Shown: positions 44,600-53,894, counted from the first letter of the stretch. The stretch is 64,000 bases of DNA from Phyllobacteriaceae bacterium (GCA_002708825.1 PAPF01000018.1:62001-126000); one strand, 5' to 3'. Program-made: numbers and translations. The notes: generated by a model from the letters alone, not told the origin.

Positions 44600-46000
44600 A
44601 TGAGTGTCAATCTGGCAGCATTTCTCTATCTCGTATCCGGCGTCCTGTTCATCCTGGCGCTGCGCGGGCTTTCGCATCCGACAACGAGCCGGCAGGGCAA
44701 TATCTACGGCATGACCGGCATGGGCATCGCCATCCTGACGACGCTGGCGCTTGCCACGCCGTCGGCGGGCGGTCTCGGCCTGATCGTGCTCGGCCTTGCC
44801 ATCGGCGGCGGCGCGGGCGCCTACATCGCCCAGCGCATTCCGATGACGGCGATGCCACAGCTCGTCGCCGCCTTTCACAGCCTCGTCGGCCTTGCGGCCG
44901 TCATGGTGGCCGCGGCCGCGCTCTATTCGCCCGAGAGCTTCGGCATCGGCGCGGTGGGGCAGATCCACGGCCAGGCGCTGGTCGAGATGAGTCTCGGCGT
45001 GGCCATCGGCGCCATCACCTTCACCGGGTCGCTGATCGCCTTTGCCAAGCTGGACGGACGCATGTCGGGCAAGCCGATCATGCTGCCCATGCGCCATGCC
45101 ATCAACATCGCCATCTTCGCGGCGCTGGTCGTGCTCATCGCCATGCTGGTGATGACCGAAAGCCACACGGTGTTCTGGCTGATCGTGCTGCTCTCGCTGG
45201 CGCTCGGCATCCTGATCATCATCCCGATCGGCGGTGCCGACATGCCGGTGGTCGTGTCCATGCTCAACTCCTATTCGGGCTGGGCTGCCGCGGGAATCGG
45301 CTTCACGCTCGGCAACATGGCGCTGATCATCACCGGCGCGCTGGTCGGTTCGTCGGGTGCGATCCTGTCCTACATCATGTGCAAGGGCATGAACCGCTCC
45401 TTCATCTCGGTCATCCTCGGCGGCTTCGGCGGCGAGACGGCCGGCGGCGGCGCGGATGACGGCATCGACCGCACGGTCAAGCAGGGTTCGGCCGACGACG
45501 CGGCCTTCCTGATGATGAACGCGTCCAAGGTCATCATCGTGCCGGGCTACGGCATGGCGGTCGCCCAGGCCCAGCATGCGCTGCGCGAGATGGCCGACAC
45601 GCTCAAGGCACACGGGGTGGAGGTGAAATACGCCATCCATCCGGTGGCGGGCCGCATGCCCGGCCACATGAACGTGCTGCTGGCGGAAGCCAATGTGCCC
45701 TATGACGAGGTGTTCGAACTGGAAGACATCAATTCCGAGTTCGCACAGGCCGACGTGGCCTATGTCATCGGCGCCAATGACGTGACCAATCCCTCGGCGC
45801 GCGACGACAAGTCATCGCCGATCTACGGCATGCCGATCCTCGACGTGGACAAGGCCAAGACCTGCCTTTTCGTCAAGCGTTCGCTCGGCTCCGGCTATGC
45901 CGGCATCGACAATACGCTGTTCTACAAGGACGGCACCATGATGCTGCTCGGCGACGCCAAGAAGATGACGGAAGAGATCGTCAAGGCGATGGACGAGTAA
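44600..46000 (+). CDS. pntB: NAD(P) transhydrogenase subunit beta
   Basis: 466 residues. The first ~270 form the membrane dII region (GLSHPTTSRQGNIYGMTGMGIA and FTGSLIAFAKLDGRMSGKP). The rest is the NADP-binding dIII: VIIVPGYGMAVAQAQHALREM, MPGHMNVLLAEANVPYDEV, VIGANDVTNPSA and LFVKRSLGSGYAGIDN, all standard. It ends the coxIV-pntAA-pntAB-pntB unit and is followed by a strong terminator. Confidence 0.96.
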   Translation: MSVNLAAFLYLVSGVLFILALRGLSHPTTSRQGNIYGMTGMGIAILTTLALATPSAGGLGLIVLGLAIGGGAGAYIAQRIPMTAMPQLVAAFHSLVGLAAVMVAAAALYSPESFGIGAVGQIHGQALVEMSLGVAIGAITFTGSLIAFAKLDGRMSGKPIMLPMRHAINIAIFAALVVLIAMLVMTESHTVFWLIVLLSLALGILIIIPIGGADMPVVVSMLNSYSGWAAAGIGFTLGNMALIITGALVGSSGAILSYIMCKGMNRSFISVILGGFGGETAGGGADDGIDRTVKQGSADDAAFLMMNASKVIIVPGYGMAVAQAQHALREMADTLKAHGVEVKYAIHPVAGRMPGHMNVLLAEANVPYDEVFELEDINSEFAQADVAYVIGANDVTNPSARDDKSSPIYGMPILDVDKAKTCLFVKRSLGSGYAGIDNTLFYKDGTMMLLGDAKKMTEEIVKAMDE

Positions 46001-46038
46001 CGCCGCCGCGTTTTTTCGCAGACGGTCCTGAAAGCAAG

Positions 46039-46070
46039 GCCCCCGCTGACACGTGCAGCGGGGGCTTTTT
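46039..46070 (+). terminator. Rho-independent terminator after pntB
   Basis: A perfect nine-pair stem GCCCCCGCT/AGCGGGGGC with a nine-base loop, followed by TTTTT and preceded by AA; it sits 39 bases after the pntB stop and before the convergent DUF992 gene end. Confidence 0.9.
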
Positions 46071-46119
46071 CATTCATTGCGGGAGGCCGAAACACGGACC
46101 CGCGATTCAAGACACCGTG

Positions 46120-46608
46120 TCAGCGCGCGACCGGCTGGATTTCCAGTTCCGCGATCCCGGCAGCGACATTCACGCCTTCCTGGACTTGGATGGATACGGG
46201 CTGAAGGTTGATCGACTTGTCAAAGCCGCCGACGAGGACCGAAGCCCCGGCCCCGGCAGCCGCGGACGCTTCCGCGCTGGCGCCGACATAGGTTCCGGCA
46301 AGTGCGCCCGGTTCGAGCGGCGTCGCGGAAGAGGGCGCGAGCACCAGCCACTTCATGAGGGCCGTTCCCGTCACGCCGATGTCGATGCCATACTTGCTGA
46401 TGGTGCCGGCATAGGTTTCCACCGGACCGTTGACCGGCGTGAAATCGCAGACCAGGTTCTTGGTCGAACCGAATACGAAGCCGGTGCCCCCTTCGACCCG
46501 GCAGTCGAGCGCCCCGGCCTCGACGGTCTGCGCCGCTCCGGGCGTGACTGCTGCCAGCGGAAGCGCCGCTGCAATGGCAGCCGCCGCAAGAATGGAGGAT
46601 ATGCGCAT
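46120..46608 (-). CDS. DUF992 domain exported protein
   Basis: 162 residues with a Sec signal (ISSILAAAAIAAALPLAAVTPGAAQ). The mature chain begins with VEAGALDCRVEGGTGFVFGSTKNLVCDF, the recognisable DUF992 pattern with its two Cys, and has a GTYVGASAEASAAAGAGASVLVGG stretch rich in small residues. DUF992 proteins are small periplasmic or outer-membrane-associated proteins of rhizobia with no assigned function. Monocistronic, 109 bases downstream of the TPR gene on the same strand. Confidence 0.9.
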   Translation of the reverse strand: MRISSILAAAAIAAALPLAAVTPGAAQTVEAGALDCRVEGGTGFVFGSTKNLVCDFTPVNGPVETYAGTISKYGIDIGVTGTALMKWLVLAPSSATPLEPGALAGTYVGASAEASAAAGAGASVLVGGFDKSINLQPVSIQVQEGVNVAAGIAELEIQPVAR

Positions 46609-46717
46609 GGTCTTTCTCCTTTGCCGATAGGTATCGACGGGAGAAACACGTCAGGCTGGCCACAGGTTCCCGGCGGTCCGGATCACGGTTGGTTTCCGCT
46701 TGCGGCCGGTTCTTGCG

Positions 46718-47578
46718 TCAGCTTCCGCGGGTCCGCTCCAGCCCGGCGCGGGCCGGGCCGTAATTCGGGTCGAGCGCGGCAGCGCGCGAATACGAGGCGC
46801 GGGCCTTTTTCATGTCGCCGCGCTTTTCGTAGACCAGGGCCTGGTTGGCCCAGCTTTCCGCCTTCCTGTCGTCGAGCTTGATGGCGAGGTTGAAGTCCGC
46901 AAAGGCGTTCTCGTCGTCGCCGAGCGCCATGTAGGAAATGCCGCGGCCGTTGTAGGGCTCCGCGGCATCGCCCGAAAGCGATATCGCGGTCGAGAAGTCC
47001 TCGATGGCATAGGCATGCTGGCCGCGCGACTGGTAGATGAGACCGCGATTGTGGTAGGCGCGCGGGTCGGTCGTGTCGAGCTGGATCGCGCTTTCGAAAT
47101 CACGGAAGGCATCGAGATCGCGGCCCATCTTGCGATAGAGATTGCCGCGTCCGATATAGGCGACGTCATAGTTCGGGTTGATCTGCAGGGCGCGTGAATA
47201 GTCTGCCTGGGCTTTGGCGTGCTCCCCCTGGAGCCGGTGGATCAGGCCCCGGTTTGCATAGGCCTGGTAGAAGCTGCCGTTGAGCCCGATGGCCGTGTTG
47301 AAGTCCTGTAGCGCCTCCTGGTAACGGCCGGCGCGGCCATAAGCGGAGCCGCGCACGTTGTAGGCTTCCGGATCGCGCGGACTACGCTCGATCACCGATG
47401 TCAGCGAGGCGATGTTTTCCTCGGAGCCCTGGGCCTTGTCGAAATTCGTCGATTCGATCGGCGCGGTCGTGTTGCAGCCGGACAGAAGCGGCAGCGCAAG
47501 GGCAAGGGCAATGGCGGCCGCAAGGCCGGTGGGGGAGGCGGCAAGCCGGCCGCGCCGGGAGGACAGTCTGCTATACAC
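46718..47578 (-). CDS. TPR repeat lipoprotein
   Basis: 286 residues. A lipoprotein signal ends LLSGC at 31-35, with Cys35 as the lipidation site. After a short linker come about six tetratricopeptide repeats from residue 70 (AYNVRGSAYGRAGRYQEALQDFNTAI, AYANRGLIHRLQGEHAKAQADYSRAL and further). This is NlpI-like in design: a membrane-anchored adaptor for envelope proteins. The GTG start at 47578 is the best available; no clear ribosome site precedes it. It follows rpsU on the same strand but behind a terminator. Confidence 0.88.
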   Translation of the reverse strand: MYSRLSSRRGRLAASPTGLAAAIALALALPLLSGCNTTAPIESTNFDKAQGSEENIASLTSVIERSPRDPEAYNVRGSAYGRAGRYQEALQDFNTAIGLNGSFYQAYANRGLIHRLQGEHAKAQADYSRALQINPNYDVAYIGRGNLYRKMGRDLDAFRDFESAIQLDTTDPRAYHNRGLIYQSRGQHAYAIEDFSTAISLSGDAAEPYNGRGISYMALGDDENAFADFNLAIKLDDRKAESWANQALVYEKRGDMKKARASYSRAAALDPNYGPARAGLERTRGS

Positions 47579-47653
47579 GGTCGAACTACCCCTTCCGGAT
47601 CCCCGTCCGGCTGTGGCTCATTCCCGCACCTGGCGGCGAGAAGGCCCGGTCAA

Positions 47654-47686
47654 TAAAAAAGGTGGAGGCGATAAATCGCCGCCACC
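47654..47686 (-). terminator. Rho-independent terminator after rpsU
   Basis: Read on the minus strand, a ten-pair stem with one mismatch (GGTGGCGGCGA with TCGCCTCCACC, loop TTTA) is followed by TTTTTT (the AAAAAA at 47655-47660). It lies 38 bases after the rpsU stop. Confidence 0.85.
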
Positions 47687-47723
47687 TGCGGTACGTCCGG
47701 AAATGGACAAAAAAACGGCGGGA

Positions 47724-47948
47724 TCAGCGGCCGGTACGGCCGCCCAGCAGACCCTCGCGCTGGGCACGCTTGCGAGCCAGCTTGCGGGCGCGGCGGACGG
47801 CTTCGGCCTTTTCGCGGGCGCGCTTCTCGGACGGCTTCTCGTAGTGACCACGCATCTTCATCTCGCGGAAGATGCCTTCACGCTGCATTTTCTTCTTCAG
47901 GGCGCGGAGCGCCTGGTCAACGTTGTTGTCGCGTACGAGTACCTGCAC
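47724..47948 (-). CDS. rpsU: 30S ribosomal protein S21
   Basis: 74 residues, very basic. The N-terminus [31 protein letters not shown] followed by the [19 protein letters not shown] tail is typical of alphaproteobacterial bS21. The start is GTG at 47948. bS21 contacts the anti-Shine-Dalgarno end of 16S rRNA and helps initiation. It is monocistronic with its own terminator. Confidence 0.96.
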   Translation of the reverse strand: MQVLVRDNNVDQALRALKKKMQREGIFREMKMRGHYEKPSEKRAREKAEAVRRARKLARKRAQREGLLGGRTGR

Positions 47949-48273
47949 GTGTCGATCCTGTCCTGGTCTGTTGTCTGGAAGCGGGCCGTCCGGTGAATAA
48001 CGGCCTGCTCGTGGAGAGACTGCTCCCCGCGATTTGGAGCGCTCCTTAGCAAAAGCCGGCCTGTTTGTCGAGAGGCACGAAGAAAAAAGCGACGGCGGCC
48101 CCGGCGACCGGAGATGCTGCGCCCGGGCCCGGCAGGCCCTGCTGGCATGCGGCGGCTTGCCGCCCTCGTCAACACGTCACGGGTGGTCGCAAACAGAGCA
48201 TCGGCTTGCGGTCGCGGCCGCTAGTGATACCCTCGAAACTGTCGTGACAGGGAACAGGTGACGGGGCCGAGAC
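47949..48273. other. 325-base divergent gap between rpsU and soxB
   Basis: I see no gene here. It must hold the leftward rpsU promoter and the rightward sox promoter. Near soxB there is an interrupted repeat CTGTC-GT-GACAG at 48239-48250, 23 bases before the ATG, which may be a regulator site. On the minus strand a TCGACA and CTAAGG pair near 48042-48072 is a weak promoter candidate for rpsU. Confidence 0.35.
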
Positions 48274-49527
48274 ATGCGCAAATATTCCGCTTTCGCCATT
48301 GCGCGTGAGGCGCTGCGCAGCCACAAGGGCTGGGAAAAGCAGTGGGACTCGCCGGAACCGCGCGCGGCCTACGACGTGGTGATCGTCGGGGCGGGTGGCC
48401 ACGGGCTGGCGACCGCCTATTACCTGGCCAAGGAGCATGGCATCACCAATGTCGCCGTGCTCGACAAGGGATGGCTTGGCGGCGGCAATACCGGCCGCAA
48501 CACCACGATCATCCGGTCCAATTATCTCTACGACGAATCGGCGGGTCTCTACGATCACGCGGTGAAGCTGTGGGAAAACCTGTCGCAGGACCTCAACTAC
48601 AACGTCATGTACTCGGCGCGCGGCGTGATGATGCTGGCGCACAACGTCCATGACGAACAGGTCTTCAAGCGTCACATCCATGCCAACCGGCTCAACGGCG
48701 TCGACAATGAATGGCTGACGCCGGCGGAAGCCAAGGCCTTCTGTCCGCCGCTCAACATTTCGGCGACGGCGCGTTACCCGGTGGTGGGCGCGGCACTGCA
48801 AAGGCGCGGCGGCACGGCCCGCCATGACGCGGTGGCCTGGGGCTATGCGCGCGCGGCGGTGGCGCGGGGCGTCCATGTCATCCAGAACTGCGCGGTGACG
48901 GGTATCCGCCGGTCCGCCGACGGCGCGGTGGAAGGCGTGGAGACGACGCGCGGCTTCATCGGCGCCAGGAAGGTGGGCGTCGTGGCCGCCGGCAACACCA
49001 CGCCGATCATGGAAATGGCCGGGCTGCGCATGCCGCTCGAAAGCTTCCCGCTGCAGGCGCTGGTGTCCGAGCCGGTCAAGCCGGCCTTCCCCTGCGTCGT
49101 GATGTCGAACACGGTGCATGCCTACATTTCCCAGTCCGACAAGGGCGAACTGGTCATCGGCGCGGGCACCGACCAGTACACGTCCTATTCGCAGACCGGC
49201 GGGCTGCACATTCTCAGCCACACGCTGGAAGCCATCTGCGAAATGTTCCCGATCTTCAGCCGCATGAAGATGCTGCGCTCCTGGGGCGGCATCGTCGACG
49301 TGACGCCCGACCGTTCGCCGATCCTGGCGAAGACGCCCGTCAAGGGCCTCTATGTCAATTGCGGCTGGGGCACGGGCGGCTTCAAGGCAACGCCGGGATC
49401 GGGCCATGTGTTCGCGCACACCATTGCAAGGGACGAGCCGCACCGGATCAATGCCGCCTACACGCTGGAGCGCTTCCGCACGGGCCGGCTGATCGACGAG
49501 GCCGCGGCTGCGGCCGTGGCGCACTGA
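48274..49527 (+). CDS. soxB: Sarcosine oxidase subunit beta
   Basis: 417 residues. The FAD-binding Rossmann motif is VIVGAGGHGLATAYYLAKEHG at about 34-54, followed by GGGNTGRNTTIIRSNYL, the segment bearing the covalent-FMN/FAD site region of heterotetrameric sarcosine oxidases. The C-terminus RSWGGIVDVTPDRSPILAKTPVKG is the DAO-fold active-site region. Together with SoxD, A and G it oxidises sarcosine to glycine, formaldehyde (as methylene-tetrahydrofolate) and H2O2. It is the first gene of the operon. Confidence 0.95.
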   Translation: MRKYSAFAIAREALRSHKGWEKQWDSPEPRAAYDVVIVGAGGHGLATAYYLAKEHGITNVAVLDKGWLGGGNTGRNTTIIRSNYLYDESAGLYDHAVKLWENLSQDLNYNVMYSARGVMMLAHNVHDEQVFKRHIHANRLNGVDNEWLTPAEAKAFCPPLNISATARYPVVGAALQRRGGTARHDAVAWGYARAAVARGVHVIQNCAVTGIRRSADGAVEGVETTRGFIGARKVGVVAAGNTTPIMEMAGLRMPLESFPLQALVSEPVKPAFPCVVMSNTVHAYISQSDKGELVIGAGTDQYTSYSQTGGLHILSHTLEAICEMFPIFSRMKMLRSWGGIVDVTPDRSPILAKTPVKGLYVNCGWGTGGFKATPGSGHVFAHTIARDEPHRINAAYTLERFRTGRLIDEAAAAAVAH

Positions 49528-49530
49528 GCC

Positions 49531-49965
49531 ATGGGGGCGGCCGTGGCCATGGCGTTTTCGATCGCAGCCTCGGCGGGCATCGTGCCCGCAAGCGACGAGC
49601 GTGACCTGTTCGCCATGCCGTCGCAAGATGATTTCCGGCTTCAGGAAATCGAGCGGCAACCCGGCGAGAGCGACTGGCCCTTCGCGAGCGAGCGCGGCGT
49701 GCTGGCCTGTGCCTTCGTCGCCGGGCGGCGCCAGGGCTATTTCGTGCCGCGCGACGACGCCGGCGCCATTCCGGACGAGGCGCCAGGGGTGCCCCTGTCG
49801 GGCAATCCGGTGGAAATGCTCACCTTCTACCTGATGATGCGGGATGCTTTCGTGCGCATCGACAATCCCGCGGAACTGGTGCGGCGGGTCGCCCCGCTGG
49901 CCGATACCGCCAAACGCCTTTGCGACCAGCCGCGCGGAACCGACGTGCCCCGCGGCGACCTCTAG
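49531..49965 (+). CDS. Unknown protein inserted in the sox operon
   Basis: 144 residues starting 3 bases after the soxB stop and ending 15 bases before soxD. I do not recognise the family. A weakly hydrophobic N-terminus (AAVAMAFSIAASAGIV) could be a signal or could mean the true start is ATG 49615, giving a 116-residue cytoplasmic protein. The rest is mixed: GVLACAFVAGRRQGYFVPRDD, NPVEMLTFYLMMRDAFVRIDNPAELVRRV. The intact frame, close spacing and codon use support a real gene, possibly an accessory factor of sarcosine oxidase. Confidence 0.7.
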   Translation: MGAAVAMAFSIAASAGIVPASDERDLFAMPSQDDFRLQEIERQPGESDWPFASERGVLACAFVAGRRQGYFVPRDDAGAIPDEAPGVPLSGNPVEMLTFYLMMRDAFVRIDNPAELVRRVAPLADTAKRLCDQPRGTDVPRGDL

Positions 49966-49980
49966 GAAAAAGAGCCTGCC

Positions 49981-50283
49981 ATGCTGCTGATCCGCTGTCC
50001 CTATTGCGAAGAGGAACGTCCGGAACTGGAATTCCGCGGCGCCGGCGAGGCGCATATCGCGCGCCCGGCCAATATCGCGGAGATCCCGGACGAGGAGTTC
50101 GAGGCCTTTTTCTTCCTGCGCGACAATCCGCGCGGGATCACCTTCGAGCGATGGAGGCATATCCATGGCTGCGGCCGCTTCTTCAATGCGGCGCGGGACA
50201 CCGTGTCCGACAAGTTCCTCACGACCTACAAGGCCGGCGAACCGAAGCCCGATCTCGGCGCCATCCGGGGAGACAAGGCATGA
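49981..50283 (+). CDS. soxD: Sarcosine oxidase subunit delta
   Basis: 100 residues. CPYC at residues 6-9, with a later HIHGCGRFF, provides the structural zinc site of SoxD. The sequence EERPELEF and FEAFFFLRDNPRG followed by ERWRH is family-typical. SoxD clamps the alpha and beta subunits. Its stop overlaps the soxA start (ATGA), so they are coupled. Confidence 0.96.
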   Translation: MLLIRCPYCEEERPELEFRGAGEAHIARPANIAEIPDEEFEAFFFLRDNPRGITFERWRHIHGCGRFFNAARDTVSDKFLTTYKAGEPKPDLGAIRGDKA

Positions 50284-53258
50284 GCCAGAGCTTCCGCATT
50301 GCCGGCAAGGGCCGGCTGTCCCCGTCGCGCGGCCTGCGCTTCTTCTTCGACGGCAAGGCCTATGACGGGCTCGAAGGCGACACGGTTGCGTCCGCGCTGC
50401 TCGCCAACGGGGTCCACCTGGCGGGCCGCTCCTACAAGTACCACCGGCCGCGCGGCATTCTCACCGCCGGTTCGGAGGAGCCGAATGCCCTCATCGGCGT
50501 GACCAACAGCGCTGCACGGCACACGCCGAACGTGCGCGCGACGGTGCAGGAAGTCCATGACGGGCTGGCCGCGCGGTCGCAGAACCGCTGGCCGTCGCTG
50601 GCCTTCGATGTCGGGGCCGTCAACAGCCTCGGCGCGCCCTTCTTCTCGGCGGGCTTCTACTACAAGACATTCATGTGGCCGAAGGCCGCCTGGAAGAAAA
50701 TCTACGAGCCCTTCATCCGGCAGGCGGCCGGTCTCGGCACCGCGCCGAACGAACCGGACCCGGATCACTATGCGAACCGCAATGTCCACTGCGACGTCCT
50801 GGTGGTGGGCGGCGGCGCGGTGGGTCTGGCGGCGGCGCTGGCGGCCGCCAAGGCCGGGGCCTCGGTGATCCTGTGCGACGAGCAGGCGCAATGCGGCGGC
50901 GCCATGCGCCATGAAAGCGGCGCGCGCATCGACGGCCGGTCCGGCTGGGACTGGGCGCAGGAAACCGTTGCGGCGCTGAAAGCCATGGACAATGTGCGCG
51001 TGCTGACGCGCACCACGGCATTCGGCTACCACACGCAGAATTTCGTGGCGCTGGCCGAACGGGTGACGGATCACCTGGCTGACGGCAAGGGATTGCCGCG
51101 CGAGCGGCTGTGGCAGGTTCGTGCCGCACGCGTCGTGCTGGCGACGGGCGCGATCGAGCGGCAACTCGTCTTCGGCGGCAACGACCTGCCCGGCGTGATG
51201 TTCGCGGGTGCGGCGCGCACCTATCTCAACCACTACGGTGTCGCGGCTGGGCGCAAGGTTGGCGTCTACACCGCCTGCGATTCGGCCTATGGCGCGGCCT
51301 TCGACCTGGCACGGGCCGGCGTGGCCGTGCCGGTCATCGTCGACTGGCGCCATGACGTGCCGGAAGCGCTGGTGCGCGAAGCGCAGGATCTCGGCATCAA
51401 GCTGCTCACCGGGCACCGGGTCGTGCAGGCGCGGGGCCGGCTGCGCATCGCATCCATCGCGGTGGCGCATCGCGACGGCGGTCAGGAACGCTCCTTCGCC
51501 GTCGATGCGCTCATCATGTCCGGCGGCTGGACGCCGTCCGTCCATCTCTATTCGCAATCGCGCGGCAAGGTCGTCTGGGACGAGGCGACGCAACGCTTCC
51601 TGCCCGGTGATCCGGTACAGGATTGCGTGACGGTGGGTGCGGGCAACGGCACCGACGACCTGGCCGACGGCATTGCCGAGGCGCTGGAGGCGGGCAGGGC
51701 CGCGGCGGCCGCAGCAGGTCATGCGGATGGCGAGGCCCCCGTTGTCCATGTCGAGGCCAGCGAGAGCTTTGCCGGCGGACTTGCCGGTGATGCCGGGGAG
51801 ATCAAGGGCAAGGCCTTTGTCGACTACCAGAACGACGTGACCGCCAAGGACATCCGGCAGGCGGTGCGCGAGGGGATGCACTCCATCGAGCACGTCAAGC
51901 GCTTCACGACCAACGGCATGGCGACCGACCAGGGCAAGTTGTCCAACATGCACGGCCTTGCCATTGCCGCCGATTCGCTCGGCCGCCCGATCCCGGACGT
52001 GGGCCTGACGACGTTCCGCCAGCCGTTCACGCCGGTAACCTTCGGCACCATCGTCAACCACGGGCGCGGCGACCTCTTCGATGTCACCCGGCGCACGCCG
52101 ATCGACGGCTGGGCGCAGGAACACGGCGCGGTCTTCGAGGATGTCGGAAACTGGAAGCGGGCCCGCTTCTTCCCCGTTGGCGGCGAGGACATGCATGCCG
52201 CGGTCAACCGCGAGTGCCGCACGGTGCGCGAGACGGCCGGCCTGTTCGACGCCTCGACGCTGGGCAAGATCGAGGTGGTCGGGCCGGATGCCGGCGCCTT
52301 CATGGACCTGATGTACACCAACCCGATGAGCAAGCTCGGCGTGGGCAAGCTGCGCTACGGCATCATGTGCCGGGAAGACGGCTTCGTCTATGACGACGGC
52401 GTCGTGGGCCGTGTGGCGGAGGACCGGTTCCACGTGACGACAACGACGGGCGGAGCGCCGCGGGTGCTGCACCACATGGAAGACTACCTGCAGACCGAAT
52501 TTCCGCATCTGAAGGTGTGGCTGACCTCGGTGACCGAGCAATGGGCCGTCATCGCCGTCCAGGGACCGAAGGCACGCGAGATCATCGCGCCCTTCGTTTC
52601 CGGCGCCGACATTTCGGCGGACGCGCTGCCACACATGTCGATGGCCGAATGCGAGGTCTGCGGCGTTCCGGCACGGCTGTTCCGCGTGTCGTTCACGGGC
52701 GAGACCGGCTTCGAGATCAACGTCCCGGCGGACTATGGCCGCTCGGTCTGGGAAATCGTAGCAGCACGCGGCGCGGAACTGGGAGCCTGCACCTATGGCA
52801 CGGAAACCATGCACGTGCTGCGCGCGGAGAAGGGCTACATCATCGTCGGGCAGGATACCGACGGCACGGTGACGCCTTTCGATGCGGGCTATGGCTGGGC
52901 GGTGTCGAAGAAGAAGCCCGATTTCGTCGGCATCCGCGGGCTGAAGCGCCCGGACCTGGTGGCCGAAGGCCGCAAGCAGCTTGTCGGGCTTCTCACGTCC
53001 GATCCCGCCACCGTTCTGGAGGAGGGCGCGCAGATCGTCGCGGATCCTGCCCAGGCGGTGCCGATGACCATGATCGGTCATGTCACCTCGTCCTACTGGT
53101 CGGAAAATTGCGGCCGGTCCATCGCGCTGGCGCTGGTTGCGGGTGGACGGGCGCGCATGGGCGAGACGCTGCATGTGCCGATGCCGGACCGCACCATCGC
53201 GGTCACGGTCACCGAACCGGTGTTTTTCGATCCGAAGGGAGAGCGCCTCCATGGCTGA
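50280..53258 (+). CDS. soxA: Sarcosine oxidase subunit alpha
   Basis: 992 residues from ATG 50280, chosen for the ATGA overlap with soxD; a longer open frame upstream is a shadow of soxD. Domains: an N-terminal ferredoxin-like domain (RGLRFFFDGKAYDGLEGDTVASALLANG), an NAD-binding domain from about residue 165 (DVLVVGGGAVGLAAALAAAKAGA), and a C-terminal folate-binding GcvT-like domain from about 600 (aminomethyltransferase fold, VTEQWAVIAVQGPKAREI, FRVSFTGETGFEINVPADYG). It binds NAD and tetrahydrofolate and captures the one-carbon unit. Confidence 0.96.
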   Translation: MSQSFRIAGKGRLSPSRGLRFFFDGKAYDGLEGDTVASALLANGVHLAGRSYKYHRPRGILTAGSEEPNALIGVTNSAARHTPNVRATVQEVHDGLAARSQNRWPSLAFDVGAVNSLGAPFFSAGFYYKTFMWPKAAWKKIYEPFIRQAAGLGTAPNEPDPDHYANRNVHCDVLVVGGGAVGLAAALAAAKAGASVILCDEQAQCGGAMRHESGARIDGRSGWDWAQETVAALKAMDNVRVLTRTTAFGYHTQNFVALAERVTDHLADGKGLPRERLWQVRAARVVLATGAIERQLVFGGNDLPGVMFAGAARTYLNHYGVAAGRKVGVYTACDSAYGAAFDLARAGVAVPVIVDWRHDVPEALVREAQDLGIKLLTGHRVVQARGRLRIASIAVAHRDGGQERSFAVDALIMSGGWTPSVHLYSQSRGKVVWDEATQRFLPGDPVQDCVTVGAGNGTDDLADGIAEALEAGRAAAAAAGHADGEAPVVHVEASESFAGGLAGDAGEIKGKAFVDYQNDVTAKDIRQAVREGMHSIEHVKRFTTNGMATDQGKLSNMHGLAIAADSLGRPIPDVGLTTFRQPFTPVTFGTIVNHGRGDLFDVTRRTPIDGWAQEHGAVFEDVGNWKRARFFPVGGEDMHAAVNRECRTVRETAGLFDASTLGKIEVVGPDAGAFMDLMYTNPMSKLGVGKLRYGIMCREDGFVYDDGVVGRVAEDRFHVTTTTGGAPRVLHHMEDYLQTEFPHLKVWLTSVTEQWAVIAVQGPKAREIIAPFVSGADISADALPHMSMAECEVCGVPARLFRVSFTGETGFEINVPADYGRSVWEIVAARGAELGACTYGTETMHVLRAEKGYIIVGQDTDGTVTPFDAGYGWAVSKKKPDFVGIRGLKRPDLVAEGRKQLVGLLTSDPATVLEEGAQIVADPAQAVPMTMIGHVTSSYWSENCGRSIALALVAGGRARMGETLHVPMPDRTIAVTVTEPVFFDPKGERLHG

Positions 53259-53814
53259 GACAGCAATCGTGAAAGCCGACCGGCGCGAGCCCATGGCGGG
53301 CGCGGCGATGGCCAATGCCGCGGTGACGATAAAGGCGACCGCGCCGATGAGCCGGCTTAGCCTGCGCGCGGGCACTGATGCCCTGCCGGCGCTGTCTGCC
53401 GCCCTCGGTCTGGACCTGCCGCAGCGGCCAAAGCAGACCGCCGGCCATGGCGACCGCGCGGCTCTTTGGCTCGGCCCGGACGAATGGCTGGTGCTCGACC
53501 TGAGCGGCGCCGACCTGATGGCGGCGGTCAGCGGCGCCGACGGTGTCTTCAGCGCCGTTGACGTTTCTCACCGCAATACCGGGTTCACGGTGACGGGACA
53601 GGGCGCGGCCGATACGCTCGCCTGCGCCTGTCCGCAGGATCTGCGTCTTGCCGCATTTCCGGCAGGTGCGGCCAGCCGCACCGTGTTCGGCAAGGCGGAA
53701 GTGGTCCTCTGGCGGCAATCAGAGACGCAATGGCACCTGGAGTGCTGGCGTTCCTTCGCGCCCTATGTCTTCGGCCTTCTGAAGGAAGGCGCGGAGGATG
53801 CCGTCCTGACCTGA
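53251..53814 (+). CDS. soxG: Sarcosine oxidase subunit gamma
   Basis: 187 residues from ATG 53251, overlapping soxA by 8 bases, with an AAGGGAG site inside soxA. It is a small GcvT-like subunit (LSLRAGTDALPALSAALGL, LGPDEWLVLDL, AVDVSHRNTGFTVTGQGA, WRSFAPYVFGLL). It packs on the folate domain side of the heterotetramer. It ends the soxB-X-D-A-G operon. Confidence 0.93.
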   Translation: MAETAIVKADRREPMAGAAMANAAVTIKATAPMSRLSLRAGTDALPALSAALGLDLPQRPKQTAGHGDRAALWLGPDEWLVLDLSGADLMAAVSGADGVFSAVDVSHRNTGFTVTGQGAADTLACACPQDLRLAAFPAGAASRTVFGKAEVVLWRQSETQWHLECWRSFAPYVFGLLKEGAEDAVLT

Positions 53815-53838
53815 GCATTGCCATGCTCTGAAGACAAG

Positions 53839-53864
53839 GGAACTCCTGGCCCTGCATCCGCGTT
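53839..53864 (+). promoter_or_regulatory. Candidate EcfG (general stress sigma factor) promoter
   Basis: GGAAC at 53839-53843 and CGTT at 53861-53864 are separated by exactly 17 bases, matching the EcfG consensus of Alphaproteobacteria (GGAAC-N16/17-CGTT). It lies 30 bases before the start of the 86-residue protein gene, giving a short leader that includes the AGGAGG ribosome site. Confidence 0.65.
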
Positions 53865-53894
53865 TTATCCTCGGAAGCAGACAGGAGGCACCCC

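Noticed and set aside
46630-46672. A GGAAC-containing EcfG-like promoter on the minus strand before the DUF992 gene
   Set aside because: At the required 16-17 base spacing the -10 reads TGTT or GTGT, not CGTT, so the match is too weak to report as a site.
49920-50279. A long N-terminal extension of the soxA frame
   Set aside because: The stretch overlaps soxD in another frame and is unconserved; the ATGA junction at 50280 gives the normal length.
50226-53375. A 1049-codon minus-strand frame opposite soxA
   Set aside because: A shadow of soxA caused by GC skew in third positions; no motifs, no ribosome site, and conflicts with a well-supported operon.
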